Shown piece by piece: positions 8,383 to 17,737 of a stretch of DNA of 38,376 nt. Position 1 is the stretch's first letter; every line of letters starts with the position of its first letter. The notes under the pieces are model-generated. The model worked only from the letters and a program-made list of their open reading frames with translations. It had not been told where the DNA came from and did not search any database. This DNA comes from an uncultured Rhodothermaceae bacterium (GTDB lineage: Bacteria; Bacteroidota; Rhodothermia; Rhodothermales; Salinibacteraceae). Location of the stretch: contig CAJXLX010000019.1 in the NCBI GenBank assembly GCA_913056335.1, forward strand, positions 1 to 38,376, in the 5' to 3' direction. Position numbers and translations under genes: made by a program.

Positions 8383-9156
8383 CCCATGCTCCGTGCGATA
8401 CGCAGACGGCGTCTGTCCAAATGCGTCTCGAAACGACCGCGTAAAGTACGACTGGCTGTTGAACCCGACCGCATAAGCAACCTCTCCGATGGTGGTATCC
8501 GGTTGGTTACGCAGCAGTTGGGCTCCGGCTTGCAGCCGCCGATAGCGAATCAGCTGGATGGGCGTGCGGTCATAGTGCATCTTCATTTTGCGCCGCAGAT
8601 GCGAGGGGCTCAGTGCGATGCCTTCAGCCAATTCGGTAGCCCCGAACTCCGGGTCAGAAAAGGATGCAGCAATGCACGTCTCGATTGATTCGACGAGCTC
8701 TGGTTCAGCATCCGGAGTGGGAGGCAGGGAAGGGGACAGGGGCGAGACTGCAGCATCCGGGGCATCTCCATGGCGTTGGAACGCCTCTTGCAGCGTACGA
8801 CGCGAGGCCAGAAGATTTTCGATACGCACCTCTAACTCATTAGAATCAAACGGTTTCGTCAGATACGCATCAGCTCCTGTATCCAGCCCCTTGACTTTGC
8901 TTTCCGCGTCGGCGCGTGCTGTGAGCATGATAACGGGAATGTGATCAATGTCGGGGTGCTCCTTGATCATGGCACATAGCTCAAACCCGTCGAGCGCAGG
9001 CATCATGACATCCAGGAGCACAATATCTGGTAGGATGCGCTGGGCCGCTTCGTACCCGGCGTGTCCGCCAGCGGCTTCCTTCACATGATACTGGGCAGAA
9101 AGGTGCCAGCGAATATACGTGCGAAAGTCGTCATCATCGTCAATGATAAGCACCAC
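8377..9156 (-). CDS. receiver plus AraC-type DNA-binding part of a split hybrid sensor
   Basis: This open frame encodes a response-regulator receiver (acidic cluster IIDDDDDF, phospho-acceptor Asp49 in LLDVMMPALDG, LTARAD, and the conserved Lys in LTKPF) followed by a linker and a C-terminal AraC/XylS double helix-turn-helix (GATELAEGIALSPSHLRRKM and IGEVAYAVGFNSQSYFTRSF). The annotated start is a GTG at 9156, but no ribosome site is visible, and the frame continues upstream as plausible linker (SPSEGDLSTPTAPPDG) to the C6 run at 9232-9237. There it joins the kinase gene if one base is added. It is therefore best read as the C-terminal third of one hybrid protein, as in the intact paralogue at 30761-34819. 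If expressed alone it would be a stand-alone regulator lacking its sensor. Confidence 0.85.
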   Translation of the reverse strand: MVLIIDDDDDFRTYIRWHLSAQYHVKEAAGGHAGYEAAQRILPDIVLLDVMMPALDGFELCAMIKEHPDIDHIPVIMLTARADAESKVKGLDTGADAYLTKPFDSNELEVRIENLLASRRTLQEAFQRHGDAPDAAVSPLSPSLPPTPDAEPELVESIETCIAASFSDPEFGATELAEGIALSPSHLRRKMKMHYDRTPIQLIRYRRLQAGAQLLRNQPDTTIGEVAYAVGFNSQSYFTRSFRDAFGQTPSAYRTEHGS

Positions 9157-12100
9157 AGGGCGGTCGTCCTCGGGAGGGTCTGGACCGTCTGGAGGAGCCG
9201 TTGGGGTCGACAGGTCGCCTTCGGATGGGGAGGGGGGCCTTCTGCGGGATCGCTTTCGGGCACGAATGGAGCCGCAGGCAGCTCGAATGTGCGTGTGCCA
9301 TCGAGCTGGAGATCAGAGAGCGGTTCCGGCTGAGGGGTGTTCACCGTGCCCCCGTCCACATGCTCAGACTGATCCATCAGGTACACCGTAAAACGCGTGC
9401 CGCGTCCTTCCTTGCTGTCAAAGTCGACGGTGCCGCCATGCAAGCACACGAGTTCATGCACCAGGTTCAGGCCAATGCCCAGACGCGGGTTGCCAAGCGT
9501 CCATGTGCTGCTTTCTTGATCGAAGTGTTTTTGTAAGTACTCCTGTTGGTCAGGTGGAATTCCCGCACCGGTATCTTCGACACAGAGCTTGACCCCGCGC
9601 TCCGACGCGTTGGAGTCAAGATTAGCAGACTGCATTGTGACTCGGATCGTTCCCCCGTTATCTGTTGCCTCAAACGCATTCGACAGCAGATTAGCTACCA
9701 CCTTTTCGACTTTTGTCTTGTCGAAGGCCATGACATACGTGCTGGGAGACGCCTCCCACGTTAGCGTGATGCTGTGCTGAATAGCCAAGCTGTTAAAGGT
9801 GTTCACCGACTCGGCAATGGTTGCTACAATGTCTGCGTATTCGGCTTGAACGGAAAGGGTGCCGGTTTCAACTTTCGCCAAGTCGTGGAGTTGGTCTACA
9901 AGGTCGACCAGCCGTTGCGCACTGCGCTGTGCCATACGGAGTTGCTGTCGTCTTGACGAAGAGAGGGTATCGGCATCGGTCTTCAGGAGAGTGTTAATGG
10001 GACCGAGCAGGAGCGTAAGAGGCGTCCGAAGCTCGTGGCTAATATGTGAGAAGAAGCGCGTGCGCGAAGCATCGACCTGCTCCAACTGCTGGGCTTGCTC
10101 AATGACCGTTGCCAACGCTTGTTGGTTCTTTTCCTTTTCTACCCGGATGGTTTCGGTACGATCTTCCACCTTTTCGTTGAGCATATGCTGCCGTTTTTTG
10201 AGGTGCCACACCCGCATCCGGTAGCCTGCGACTATCGTACCAAGGCCCAGCAGAGCCATGCCTCCCCAAAACCACCACGTTTCGTAAAAGTATGGAGCCA
10301 CCATGATTTGGAGGGTAGCTCCATTTGTGTTCCAGGTGCCGTTGTGACTGCTGGCGCGCACGGCAAATGTGTAGGTTCCGGGTGGAATGTTGGTGTACGC
10401 GGCAGTGCGTCCCTGGGTGGGCGTGTGCCAGGTGGAATCGAAGCCCTGCAGCTGGTACGCAAACTGAACCTGAGAGGGGTCGACGAAACTGAGCGCGGTA
10501 TAGGCAATCGTAAAGTCGCGTTCATGGGGAGCCAGCCGAAGCGTTTCGGAGGCGAGACGCCTATACGTGCTATCGGCGGTTACAACGTGCTCAACGTGTA
10601 CGGGAGGAGGCACTGAGTTGTCTTGAATACTGTCGGGCTGAAAGACAGCTGCTCCCTCTTGCGTTGCAAACCAGAGGCGGCCCTGATCGTCGCGCATACC
10701 GGCGGGGTGCGTACCGCCATTAGCTTCGCGGTTGCGCATGCCGTCGCGTTCGGCGTAGCTTGTTGACGGCACCTGGGTCTGCGTACCTGCGGCTACAGCG
10801 CTCAGGTCTTCCTTCTCAACCCAGAACACGCCCCGGTTCGAACTCATCCACAGGCGACCCTGGTGGTCCTCTTCAATGTGGTGGATGCCATCGTCGAAGA
10901 GCCCGTTCTGTTCGGTGTACGTGGTGATGTCGGCTTCGTGAATCGCTTTGGCCAGCGGGACCTCATCGGGCAGGACGATACGTGCGAGGCCGCGGTCTTC
11001 TGTTCCCACCCAGAACACACCGTCTGCATCCTGCCACACAGGCCGTATTAGGTCAGAGGGTAACCCGTGGGCAGTCGTAAAGGGTAGAAAGGCGCCTTCG
11101 TGGTAGATGGCTATCCCACCGCCGTTGGTTCCAAACCAGAGCGCACCGTTCGGGGCTTCATGGACGCTGCGCACAATGCGATGGGGCAGGTTGCTGTTTT
11201 CGGGGCCGTAGCGAACCCACGCGCCAGGACTATTTTCTGATGAGGCGGAGCGCCGGTAGAGTCCGTCGATGGTACCGGCCCACAGGCGGCCCGTGCGGTC
11301 CTCATGAATGACGAGGATGCGTTTGTCGACGATTGGCCCCTCGGCATCAGGACGGACACATCCGGTGCCCGTCCATTCGCAGAGCCGATTCCCGCCCAGC
11401 CAGAGCGTGCTGTCGCGCGTTTCGTGGAGGGCCCACACGTTGTCGAGGACTGCGGTGCCTTTGGAAGACGTAAAGGAGGTGGTATCGCGCATGGTAAAGC
11501 GTGTGACCCCACCTCCCAGCGTGCCCAGCCAGATGCTTTGGTTATACCGCTGCAGGATAGAGTAGACGTTGCTGCTTGCCAGGCCCTCGGGGATCCCGTA
11601 CATGTCGACTTGCGACGGTCGCACCTGAAACAGGCCTTCGCCCTGTGTGCCAACCCAGAGACTCTGCTCGTGGTCGTACATGACCTGTGAGATTTCGGCA
11701 GGGGCCGAAAAAACGTTGGCTCCCTGATACCACAGCGTATGCGATGCGTTGATCCAGACGGCTCCCGTGGGGCTGTGCTCCACCAAACTGCCTTGGGGCT
11801 GAAAGGTGGGACGCTCGCTTTGCGTTGCTACCTGCGTTACTTGGCCGTCCTGGTAGCGATATACATGGGTTTCCGTGCGGAGCCACACATTCCCATTACT
11901 GGTGGACTCCATCTGGAAGATGGGAGACGTGAGTGCTTCACCTTGATAGGTGACAGGCATCAGCTGGCCGTCTTCCCACCGCTGAAGACCGACCCACGAC
12001 CCAATGAGCGTGCTACCATCAGGGGCAGATTCCAGCGCAATAATGTTTGTATCAGCAAGGCCATCCGCTTCGGTGATGTGCGTAAGCGTGCCGTCGGGAA

Positions 12101-12740
12101 GGTGCCGATAGACGCCGTTCGTGTTCGTTCCCATCCACAGTGCGCCATCGGGGGTCTGGTGTACAGTCGACACAAGCGCCTGTAATTCTGGGGCAACGCG
12201 CTCAAACGAATCACGGCCCACCTGCTGGTAGAGCCCTTGCTGCGTGCTCACCCAGAGCCGGTCGTCTGCTGTGCGAAATACGTCGTATACATCGGGGAGG
12301 TCTACCACGCGAAACTGCCCGGCTTGCATGTGCACGAGTTCCTTCGATTCGATATGCAGCCACAGGTCGTTTTTATCGGCAAATAGCTTGAGGATGCGGC
12401 TGCTGGGCAGTCCGCTGTACGCCCCCGACTGGTAGACGGTAAACTGCACACCATCGAAGCGGACCAGGCCGTCGAAGGTAGCTAACCACAGGTAGCCATC
12501 ATCGGTCTGCAAAAGATCATTAATGGTATTGACGGGCAGGCCGTCCTCCACCGTCCACTGTTGGGCAACATGCGACGGTGCTATCTGAACGGCAGATCCC
12601 GTAGAGGGCTGCGCCGTCAGATGCTGCTGAAATGCGCGGATTTCGGGAGTCGTACAGCATCCCAAGAGCAGCATGCCAGCAATAACTTTCCAGAGGCTAA
12701 CTGAACTCCACCATTTCGATACATCCATAGGTGTTCTCAT
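9081..12740 (-). CDS. hybrid two-component sensor kinase part (propeller, Y_Y_Y, HisKA, HATPase)
   Basis: This is the N-terminal part of a hybrid two-component system protein. From the ATG at 12740 there is a signal peptide or anchor ending near the Cys pair in LLLGCCTTP, then about 700 residues of repeated W-x-G-T blades (GLYQQVGR, LWMGTNTNGVYR, VWVGTQGEGLF types), i.e. two seven-bladed regulatory propellers as in the Reg_prop family. A Y_Y_Y domain follows (PPGTYTFAVRAS), then one membrane helix (WWFWGGMALLGLGTIVAGY), a coiled coil, a HisKA domain with phospho-His902 in SHELRTPLT, and an ATPase with N box (VVANLLSNAFEATD) and G boxes (DTGAGIPPDQ, GIGLNLVHELV). After the homopolymer at 9232-9237 the frame becomes a meaningless tail ending at 9081. 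The periplasmic propellers of this class usually sense sugars or glycans. GTG 12746 and ATG 12728 are alternative starts. Confidence 0.88.
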   Translation of the reverse strand: MRTPMDVSKWWSSVSLWKVIAGMLLLGCCTTPEIRAFQQHLTAQPSTGSAVQIAPSHVAQQWTVEDGLPVNTINDLLQTDDGYLWLATFDGLVRFDGVQFTVYQSGAYSGLPSSRILKLFADKNDLWLHIESKELVHMQAGQFRVVDLPDVYDVFRTADDRLWVSTQQGLYQQVGRDSFERVAPELQALVSTVHQTPDGALWMGTNTNGVYRHLPDGTLTHITEADGLADTNIIALESAPDGSTLIGSWVGLQRWEDGQLMPVTYQGEALTSPIFQMESTSNGNVWLRTETHVYRYQDGQVTQVATQSERPTFQPQGSLVEHSPTGAVWINASHTLWYQGANVFSAPAEISQVMYDHEQSLWVGTQGEGLFQVRPSQVDMYGIPEGLASSNVYSILQRYNQSIWLGTLGGGVTRFTMRDTTSFTSSKGTAVLDNVWALHETRDSTLWLGGNRLCEWTGTGCVRPDAEGPIVDKRILVIHEDRTGRLWAGTIDGLYRRSASSENSPGAWVRYGPENSNLPHRIVRSVHEAPNGALWFGTNGGGIAIYHEGAFLPFTTAHGLPSDLIRPVWQDADGVFWVGTEDRGLARIVLPDEVPLAKAIHEADITTYTEQNGLFDDGIHHIEEDHQGRLWMSSNRGVFWVEKEDLSAVAAGTQTQVPSTSYAERDGMRNREANGGTHPAGMRDDQGRLWFATQEGAAVFQPDSIQDNSVPPPVHVEHVVTADSTYRRLASETLRLAPHERDFTIAYTALSFVDPSQVQFAYQLQGFDSTWHTPTQGRTAAYTNIPPGTYTFAVRASSHNGTWNTNGATLQIMVAPYFYETWWFWGGMALLGLGTIVAGYRMRVWHLKKRQHMLNEKVEDRTETIRVEKEKNQQALATVIEQAQQLEQVDASRTRFFSHISHELRTPLTLLLGPINTLLKTDADTLSSSRRQQLRMAQRSAQRLVDLVDQLHDLAKVETGTLSVQAEYADIVATIAESVNTFNSLAIQHSITLTWEASPSTYVMAFDKTKVEKVVANLLSNAFEATDNGGTIRVTMQSANLDSNASERGVKLCVEDTGAGIPPDQQEYLQKHFDQESSTWTLGNPRLGIGLNLVHELVCLHGGTVDFDSKEGRGTRFTVYLMDQSEHVDGGTVNTPQPEPLSDLQLDGTRTFELPAAPFVPESDPAEGPPPHPKATCRPQRLLQTVQTLPRTTALWCLSLTMMTTFARIFAGTFLPSIM

Positions 12741-12746
12741 CTGCAC

Positions 12747-13878
12747 AATCTATCAATATGCTATTTTTGTTCACAGTTTCCCTTGTCCCGAGAAGTGGGG
12801 AGCATGGTACAAGGCTCCGACACGAGGCATTGTCTTTAGTGTAAAGAACTGTGAATGTGAAGAATGCCCCTCTACAAGCCCTGCGCATCATTGCGGTACC
12901 ACCAGAGCGTGTGTGTCATGCAGAGCTTGTTTGGGTTTTACGATTTGCGCCTCAGGGTACGTCTTCCTAACCGACAGTGCTGGTGTTGAGGTGGTGCCGT
13001 TGGGTTTAATGAACTGGATCCCAACGTCATACCCTTGGTGCTACATATCCTCATCAGAGTCCTGTTTCTATCATATCGCGTCTCGCTGCCGATCGCAAAT
13101 CAAAAGCCCAACTGGTTTTTTCCTAAACGCAAGAATGCGTTGAAAAGAAACAGCTGTAGTCTGGGAAAGAGCCGTCGCATATGCCATAGCCGTGTATCGA
13201 TGAGAGTACATACTGTCGTATGTCTCCACAGAACACAAAAAAAGAGCCGGCAGGCGTTATGAGCAGAACATGTTGTGATAAGGTAAATAGTTGGCACGCT
13301 TAAAGTGATAAGAAGCTCAAAGTTCCTGCTAAGTCATTTTTGTGATAGCAATACCTGTCTGTATACGTGTTTTAATTTTTAGGCTGGGGGCCTTGTCTGC
13401 TCTGGATCAAGGTCGTTTGCCGCGGGAAAGATTTGTATCAGAAAGGCTACTACTCAACGTCTATTCACTACCAGAATACCATCGTTGGGAGAGTTTTCAC
13501 GTGTTGTGCACCCATTTGCCGTTTGGTTGTAACCATTGTAGTGCCCTAAACGTGATACGGCCACATCCCGATGCGCTGTGCAATTGCTATGTTGCCAGGG
13601 TGTCCTTTGTCTAACCGCAGGATGTGAACAGGTACCGCTGAGGGTGGGAGCTCGGCGGTGCCTGTTAGTATGTTGAGGGCGCACCTGCGTGCGTGTAAGG
13701 AAGCCATCGGGTAGGCAAACGGCACAGTGGCAAACAGTTGAAAGGCCAGTGTATGCTTCACAAAGCGTATCCTTGTAAGGAGGGCTCACTTCAAAGACAG
13801 AATGCAGGGAGATATGTGTTGGAGCTCGTTTACTGAGGGGCTTTATGTGTTTGGGTTCGCCTAATCAGGTGAGCCACC
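12747..13878. other. AT-richer intergenic stretch without a credible gene
   Basis: About 1.1 kb between the hybrid sensor start and a small hypothetical gene. It is clearly less GC-rich than its surroundings, and its open frames on both strands are Cys/His/Arg-rich translations with no signal peptides, motifs or ribosome sites, so I do not call them. It presumably holds the promoter of the hybrid sensor next to 12740. The only strong structure I see is the hairpin at 13627-13666. A weaker inverted repeat (GTTGGG ... CCCAAC) lies near 12999-13025. The stretch could be a relic of a lost gene or mobile element, or hold a small RNA. Confidence 0.5.
13627..13666 (+). other. 16-bp RNA-like hairpin, possible small RNA element
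   Basis: Two 16-base arms (13627-13642 and 13651-13666) pair fully around an 8-base loop. The two positions that are not Watson-Crick pairs (13633/13660 and 13639/13654) are both U-G wobbles on the + strand; on the - strand they would be A-C mismatches. This favours a structure formed by a + strand transcript. No T-run follows, so it is not a standard intrinsic terminator. No + strand gene begins nearby. Confidence 0.45.
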
Positions 13879-14232
13879 TTAGCAGTCGGAAGGCGTTGGG
13901 GGTGAAAAATCAAACAGTGAACGATCGTCGTCATCAAAGCGCGTGGAGTTGGCATCGGACTCCGCGTCAGCCGCTTCTTCGGGGTCGCGATCTGGAATTA
14001 AGAGCGTTCGTTCGTCGGTAACGCGCTTAAATGTGTCGGATTGCTTAGCGCGCTCATGAATGGCCTCAGCCCGGCGCAGGCGTTCCAGCATATGCTCTAT
14101 AAACTGGGCAGGCGACATATCGTGCTGCTCGGCGCGGTGTGCTATCCATTCGTATTGCTCCGTAGAAAGTAAGGCTTCAGCCGTTCTTCCTGAGGGATCT
14201 CGAAGAAGAAGTTCGGTATCCGGCGTACTCAT
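13879..14232 (-). CDS. small acidic hypothetical protein
   Basis: The product is a 117-residue soluble protein starting MSTPDTELLLRDPSGR. The first 75 residues are predicted mainly helical with a charged amphipathic stretch (SPAQFIEHMLERLRRAEAIH), a pattern that resembles small DNA-binding or antitoxin-like proteins but shows no diagnostic motif. The last 40 residues are very acidic and probably disordered (a DDDD run, then SLFDFSPPTP). The composition fits a salt-adapted proteome. It sits on the same strand as the exported protein at 14344-14871, 111 bases downstream of it. Function is unknown. Confidence 0.55.
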   Translation of the reverse strand: MSTPDTELLLRDPSGRTAEALLSTEQYEWIAHRAEQHDMSPAQFIEHMLERLRRAEAIHERAKQSDTFKRVTDERTLLIPDRDPEEAADAESDANSTRFDDDDRSLFDFSPPTPSDC

Positions 14233-14343
14233 AATAGATCATACATATGCTGAATGAGATGGGCATGAAGTGTCTTGTCTATGGGCATTCACATGGATGC
14301 TGGCATCTACTGTTTCCTTGAGGCAGAACCGGGTCCTTTTCGG

Positions 14344-14871
14344 CTATGGATCCTGGTAGTGGTTGGCGGTCAGTTCGCGCAGGTCGGTTGGCGTGATGAT
14401 GCGCCAGTATGGTGCGCTTAGGCGCTCGGTGCTGGTGCGTCGAAACGTGATGCGCACCAAGACCTCCTTGTCGGAATCCGAAGCTCCTTCGTATGAGAAC
14501 GCGCCCCAGTGCACGACCCAGGCCACGCGCGCCGGGTCCATGCCGAACGCCCGACCGACCTGCTCGGCTACGTATTCAATATCGTCGAGCACGGTGGGGC
14601 CGGTGTTTGCGGCCAGTTCGCGCAGGACCACGGTATGATCGCGGTTCTCGTCGTCGGGCGGGCCGGGGTAAAGCTGCAGGTGCGTGCGGCTTTCGTGCGT
14701 ATAGCCGCGCCACGTGAAGGTGGTGTCGGCCACGGGCTGTGCCTGCAGCGTGCCACGTGGTACAAGTGAACCGATTGCGATCAGAAGCACCAGGACGAGA
14801 GCACTCCTGCGCACTGCGAAAGACAGGACGGTTGGCAGAAAAGCGAAACGTGAGGCGGTCTGATGTAGCAT
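14344..14871 (-). CDS. exported hypothetical protein
   Basis: The product has 175 residues with an N-terminal export signal: basic residues (VRRS) then a hydrophobic core (ALVLVLLIAIGSLV), with cleavage probably after LQA before QPVADTTF. The mature part is a mixed alpha/beta sequence of about 130 residues containing TFTWRGYTHESRTHLQLYPG and VAWVVHWGAFSYEG. I do not recognise a family. It follows the SulP transporter on the same strand after 106 bases and could be co-transcribed, but nothing ties it to anion transport. Confidence 0.65.
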   Translation of the reverse strand: MLHQTASRFAFLPTVLSFAVRRSALVLVLLIAIGSLVPRGTLQAQPVADTTFTWRGYTHESRTHLQLYPGPPDDENRDHTVVLRELAANTGPTVLDDIEYVAEQVGRAFGMDPARVAWVVHWGAFSYEGASDSDKEVLVRITFRRTSTERLSAPYWRIITPTDLRELTANHYQDP

Positions 14872-14977
14872 GATGCAGATGCGCTATGGAGATGCCCGTG
14901 CTGCCTTGGTACACGAGTAGACCCACTGCATCCGCAAACATAACGTGAAGCGAGCGATGCAGCAGGTGCCCCAGTTG

Positions 14978-16735
14978 CTACGACGCCATTGGGGTGGGAT
15001 CTTTATGCTCGGGCTCGGTGCTCTGCTCGTAGGCCTGCAGGCGCTCGCTCTGCTCATCACCGTCGTCCCAATTGCGCATGATGGAGACCACGGCGTCGTG
15101 GGGATCCATGTGGAAGTGATCTTCGCCCATGCGCGCATGGAGTCCTGAGCGGCGGACCACCTCGCGCACCGGCCCGATGAGCCCGGTAAAGTGCAGCTCG
15201 ATATCCGACTCTTTGAGCGAATCGATGACGGTGCCCAGCGCCTCAATGGCTGTGGTGTCCAGATCGTTGATGCTGGTGCCGTCGATGACGACCACGCGCA
15301 CGTTGCGCCCTTCGCGTTCGCTTTTCTCTAAGATGTACTGTTTGAAGAACTCGGCATTGGCGAACGAGAACGCGGCATCCACGCGGAGCACCAGGATGTT
15401 GTCGAGCCGTTCGGCCTGGCCAAAGCGCTCCATATCGCGGAAGAGGCGGGTGCCGGGCACATGGCCCAGTTCGGCAACGTTGGGTCGGCTGATGCGGTAA
15501 AGCACGGCCAGCAGCGTGGCGCCAATGCCAAACACGATGCCTTCCTGGATGCCTACCAGCAGCGTAGCCGCCGCCGTAACCATTGCAATTACAAAGTCGC
15601 GGCGGCGCGCCTCGAAGAGCGCTTTGAGCTCGTTGCTGTCGACCAATGAGAGGGCGGCCATCATGATGAGTCCAGCCAGCGCAGGCATGGGCAGGTAGTA
15701 GAAAAGCCCGGTAAGCACGAGCAGGGTAAGGGCAATCACCAGCGCGGCAAACAGGTTGTGCAGGGGCGTTTGGGCCCCCAGGCGGTCGTTCAGGGCTGAG
15801 CGTGAGATGCTGCCCGACACGGGAATGCTGCGGAAGAAGCTGCCGAACAGGTTGGCTGCGCCCACCGCCATAAGCTCACGGTTTGCGTCTACCGTGTACT
15901 TGTTGCGCGTGGCAAAGAGGCGGCACAACGAAATGTCTTTCATAAACTGCACCAGGGCCAGCGTTACCGCGGCGGGCAGGAGGGTTTGCAGGTCGCCGAG
16001 CGTCACATCGGGAATGGCGAAGCCGGGCAGTCCGCTGGGAATATCGCCCACCACGGCTACACCCTGCGCCTCCCAATTGAACAGCCAGCTACCCAGAATC
16101 ATGACTACGACCAGCACAATAGCCTGTGGGATGCGTGGCGCAAAGCGGCGGAGCAGCCACAGCAGCACCATGCTGCCCAGGCCAATCGACAGGGTGAGGG
16201 TGTGCACCGTGCCGGCCTGTGTAAGCGCCGCCCAGACCAGTTCATGCACGTACTGCGACTGCGGCATGTCGATGCCCAGCAGGTGCTCCAGCTGACTTGC
16301 TGCGATGATGATGGCGGCTGCCGAGGTGAACCCGTCGATGACGGGGCGTGAGAGCAAGTTGGCTACGAACCCGAGTTTGGCCAGCCCCATGGCGATCTGG
16401 GTGATGCCTACCATAGCCGCCATAGCCACAGCCAGCGCAATGTAGCGGTCGGTGCCCGCCTCGGCCATCATGCCCACTGCCGCCGACACAATGAGCAGGT
16501 CGATGGCCACGGGCCCGATGACCAGATGGCGCGAGGTAGCCAGCCACGGGTATATCAAGAGGGGAATGAGCCCGGCGTACAGCCCGTAGATGGGCGGCAC
16601 CCCCGCAATGACGGCGTAGGCCATGCCTTGCGGAATGAGCATCGCGCCGATGGCCAGCCCGGCGGCTCCGTCGCGGCGCAGCTCCTCCCACCCATAGCGA
16701 GTAATCCAACGTCCTGCAGAAAGTGTGTCGCGCAT
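14978..16735 (-). CDS. SulP family inorganic anion transporter with STAS domain
   Basis: The protein has 585 residues, the normal length for the SulP/SLC26 family. The N-terminal half carries the family signature AIGAMLIPQGMAYAVIAGVP, then YGLYAGLIPLLIY and SRHLVIGPVA, and about 12-14 membrane segments up to about residue 410. The cytoplasmic STAS domain follows (about 415-545) with the NTP-binding-like loop DGTSINDLDTTAIEAL. Members import sulfate, bicarbonate or other anions together with protons or sodium; the ion cannot be decided from sequence. The C-terminal 40 residues are acidic and probably disordered. The gene is divergent from the NUDIX gene at 17017 across a 281-base spacer. Confidence 0.93.
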   Translation of the reverse strand: MRDTLSAGRWITRYGWEELRRDGAAGLAIGAMLIPQGMAYAVIAGVPPIYGLYAGLIPLLIYPWLATSRHLVIGPVAIDLLIVSAAVGMMAEAGTDRYIALAVAMAAMVGITQIAMGLAKLGFVANLLSRPVIDGFTSAAAIIIAASQLEHLLGIDMPQSQYVHELVWAALTQAGTVHTLTLSIGLGSMVLLWLLRRFAPRIPQAIVLVVVMILGSWLFNWEAQGVAVVGDIPSGLPGFAIPDVTLGDLQTLLPAAVTLALVQFMKDISLCRLFATRNKYTVDANRELMAVGAANLFGSFFRSIPVSGSISRSALNDRLGAQTPLHNLFAALVIALTLLVLTGLFYYLPMPALAGLIMMAALSLVDSNELKALFEARRRDFVIAMVTAAATLLVGIQEGIVFGIGATLLAVLYRISRPNVAELGHVPGTRLFRDMERFGQAERLDNILVLRVDAAFSFANAEFFKQYILEKSEREGRNVRVVVIDGTSINDLDTTAIEALGTVIDSLKESDIELHFTGLIGPVREVVRRSGLHARMGEDHFHMDPHDAVVSIMRNWDDGDEQSERLQAYEQSTEPEHKDPTPMAS

Positions 16736-17016
16736 AACACCGAAAACGGCGGATCAAGACAAGGGCGCAAGGCAGATGCGTTGCGCAGATGCTTCGCAAC
16801 GTAGAGCAGGCAGTGGTTGAATGCAACTTGCTTTCCGGTCTCTGCCGACTTCGTAGCTTAGCTATGCTAAATATTACGTTTGTGGCGCTCCGTTTGATGC
16901 ATCCAGGGCCACATCAGCGAGATCGTGGCCGCGAGGGCGCGTCTACCGATGAACGCCTCTCAACTTCAGTCGGGCTCGTAAGTATGCGCCAATCCCGTTG
17001 GTTCTGTTGATTTCCC

Positions 17017-17700
17017 GTGCGCGTCGCGCTCCTTCTTATGCTCGCTTACCATGTGGTCAATTATGTGCCATACCAGCCAGATGTGTGGGCGCGCGAGGGG
17101 CTCCACGCCACCGGGGCCGACCCGCTGCGCTGGCAGGTACAGCCCCCAACGACCAACGCGCCTGTGGTTGTGGTTGACACGACCCGGCTCCCGATGCATG
17201 CCTGTGCTCAGGGCGCCGCCTCCTCGCTTCCGCCCGAAGCACTCTGCAACGTAGCGCCGTACCGTCCGCCGGTGGCTATGCGCGCCGCTGGAGGATACGT
17301 TGTTCCTGCGCATCCGCCCACGCCCGTGCCTACGGTCTGTGCCATCTACCGGCGTGGTGCGTGGGATCTGCCCAAGGGCAAGCAGGACGTGGGCGAGTCG
17401 GTTGTGGAGTGCGCGCTGCGCGAGGTGCGCGAAGAAATCGGGATCAAGGACATCACGCTGCATGCTCCCTTGGGCATCACCAGCCACGGGTATGCCACGG
17501 CGCAGCAGTACGCTGTAAAGACCACGCACTGGTTTCTGATGCGCACATCGGCCTGCACCTTTACCCCGCAGGCTGCCGAGGGCATCCGCCGGGCCACCTG
17601 GGCGCGCTGGCCCGTGCTGCATGCGCACATCGGCTACGCATCGCTGCGCCGCCACATGGAAACCGTGGCCCCTCGGGTTGCGCATCTGTATACTGCGTAA
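17017..17700 (+). CDS. NUDIX hydrolase
   Basis: The protein has 227 residues from the GTG at 17017; the ATG at 17038 is an equally possible start and no ribosome site decides. A perfect NUDIX box is seen: G-x5-E-x7-REVREEIGI, beginning at the Gly of GKQDVGES. The domain covers about residues 85-215 with the preceding strand VCAIYRRGAWDLPKGK. NUDIX enzymes hydrolyse nucleoside diphosphate-X compounds such as oxidised nucleotides, ADP-ribose, NADH or diadenosine polyphosphates. The first 85 residues are not part of the core and contain Pro/Ala-rich sequence, so either the protein has a small extra N-terminal domain or the start lies further inside. The 37-base gap to the OmpA-like gene allows co-transcription. 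Substrate is unknown. Confidence 0.88.
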   Translation: MRVALLLMLAYHVVNYVPYQPDVWAREGLHATGADPLRWQVQPPTTNAPVVVVDTTRLPMHACAQGAASSLPPEALCNVAPYRPPVAMRAAGGYVVPAHPPTPVPTVCAIYRRGAWDLPKGKQDVGESVVECALREVREEIGIKDITLHAPLGITSHGYATAQQYAVKTTHWFLMRTSACTFTPQAAEGIRRATWARWPVLHAHIGYASLRRHMETVAPRVAHLYTA

Positions 17701-17737
17701 CCGTTACGCGCTGCCTTTCCTCATACCCATTTGTATT

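Noticed and set aside
12673-13143. 156-residue open frame on the + strand in the AT-richer stretch
   Set aside because: It begins inside the hybrid sensor on the other strand; Cys-rich random-looking translation, no signal or motif.
16966-17685. 239-residue open frame antisense to the NUDIX gene
   Set aside because: The + strand frame has a perfect NUDIX box; the antisense has nothing recognisable.
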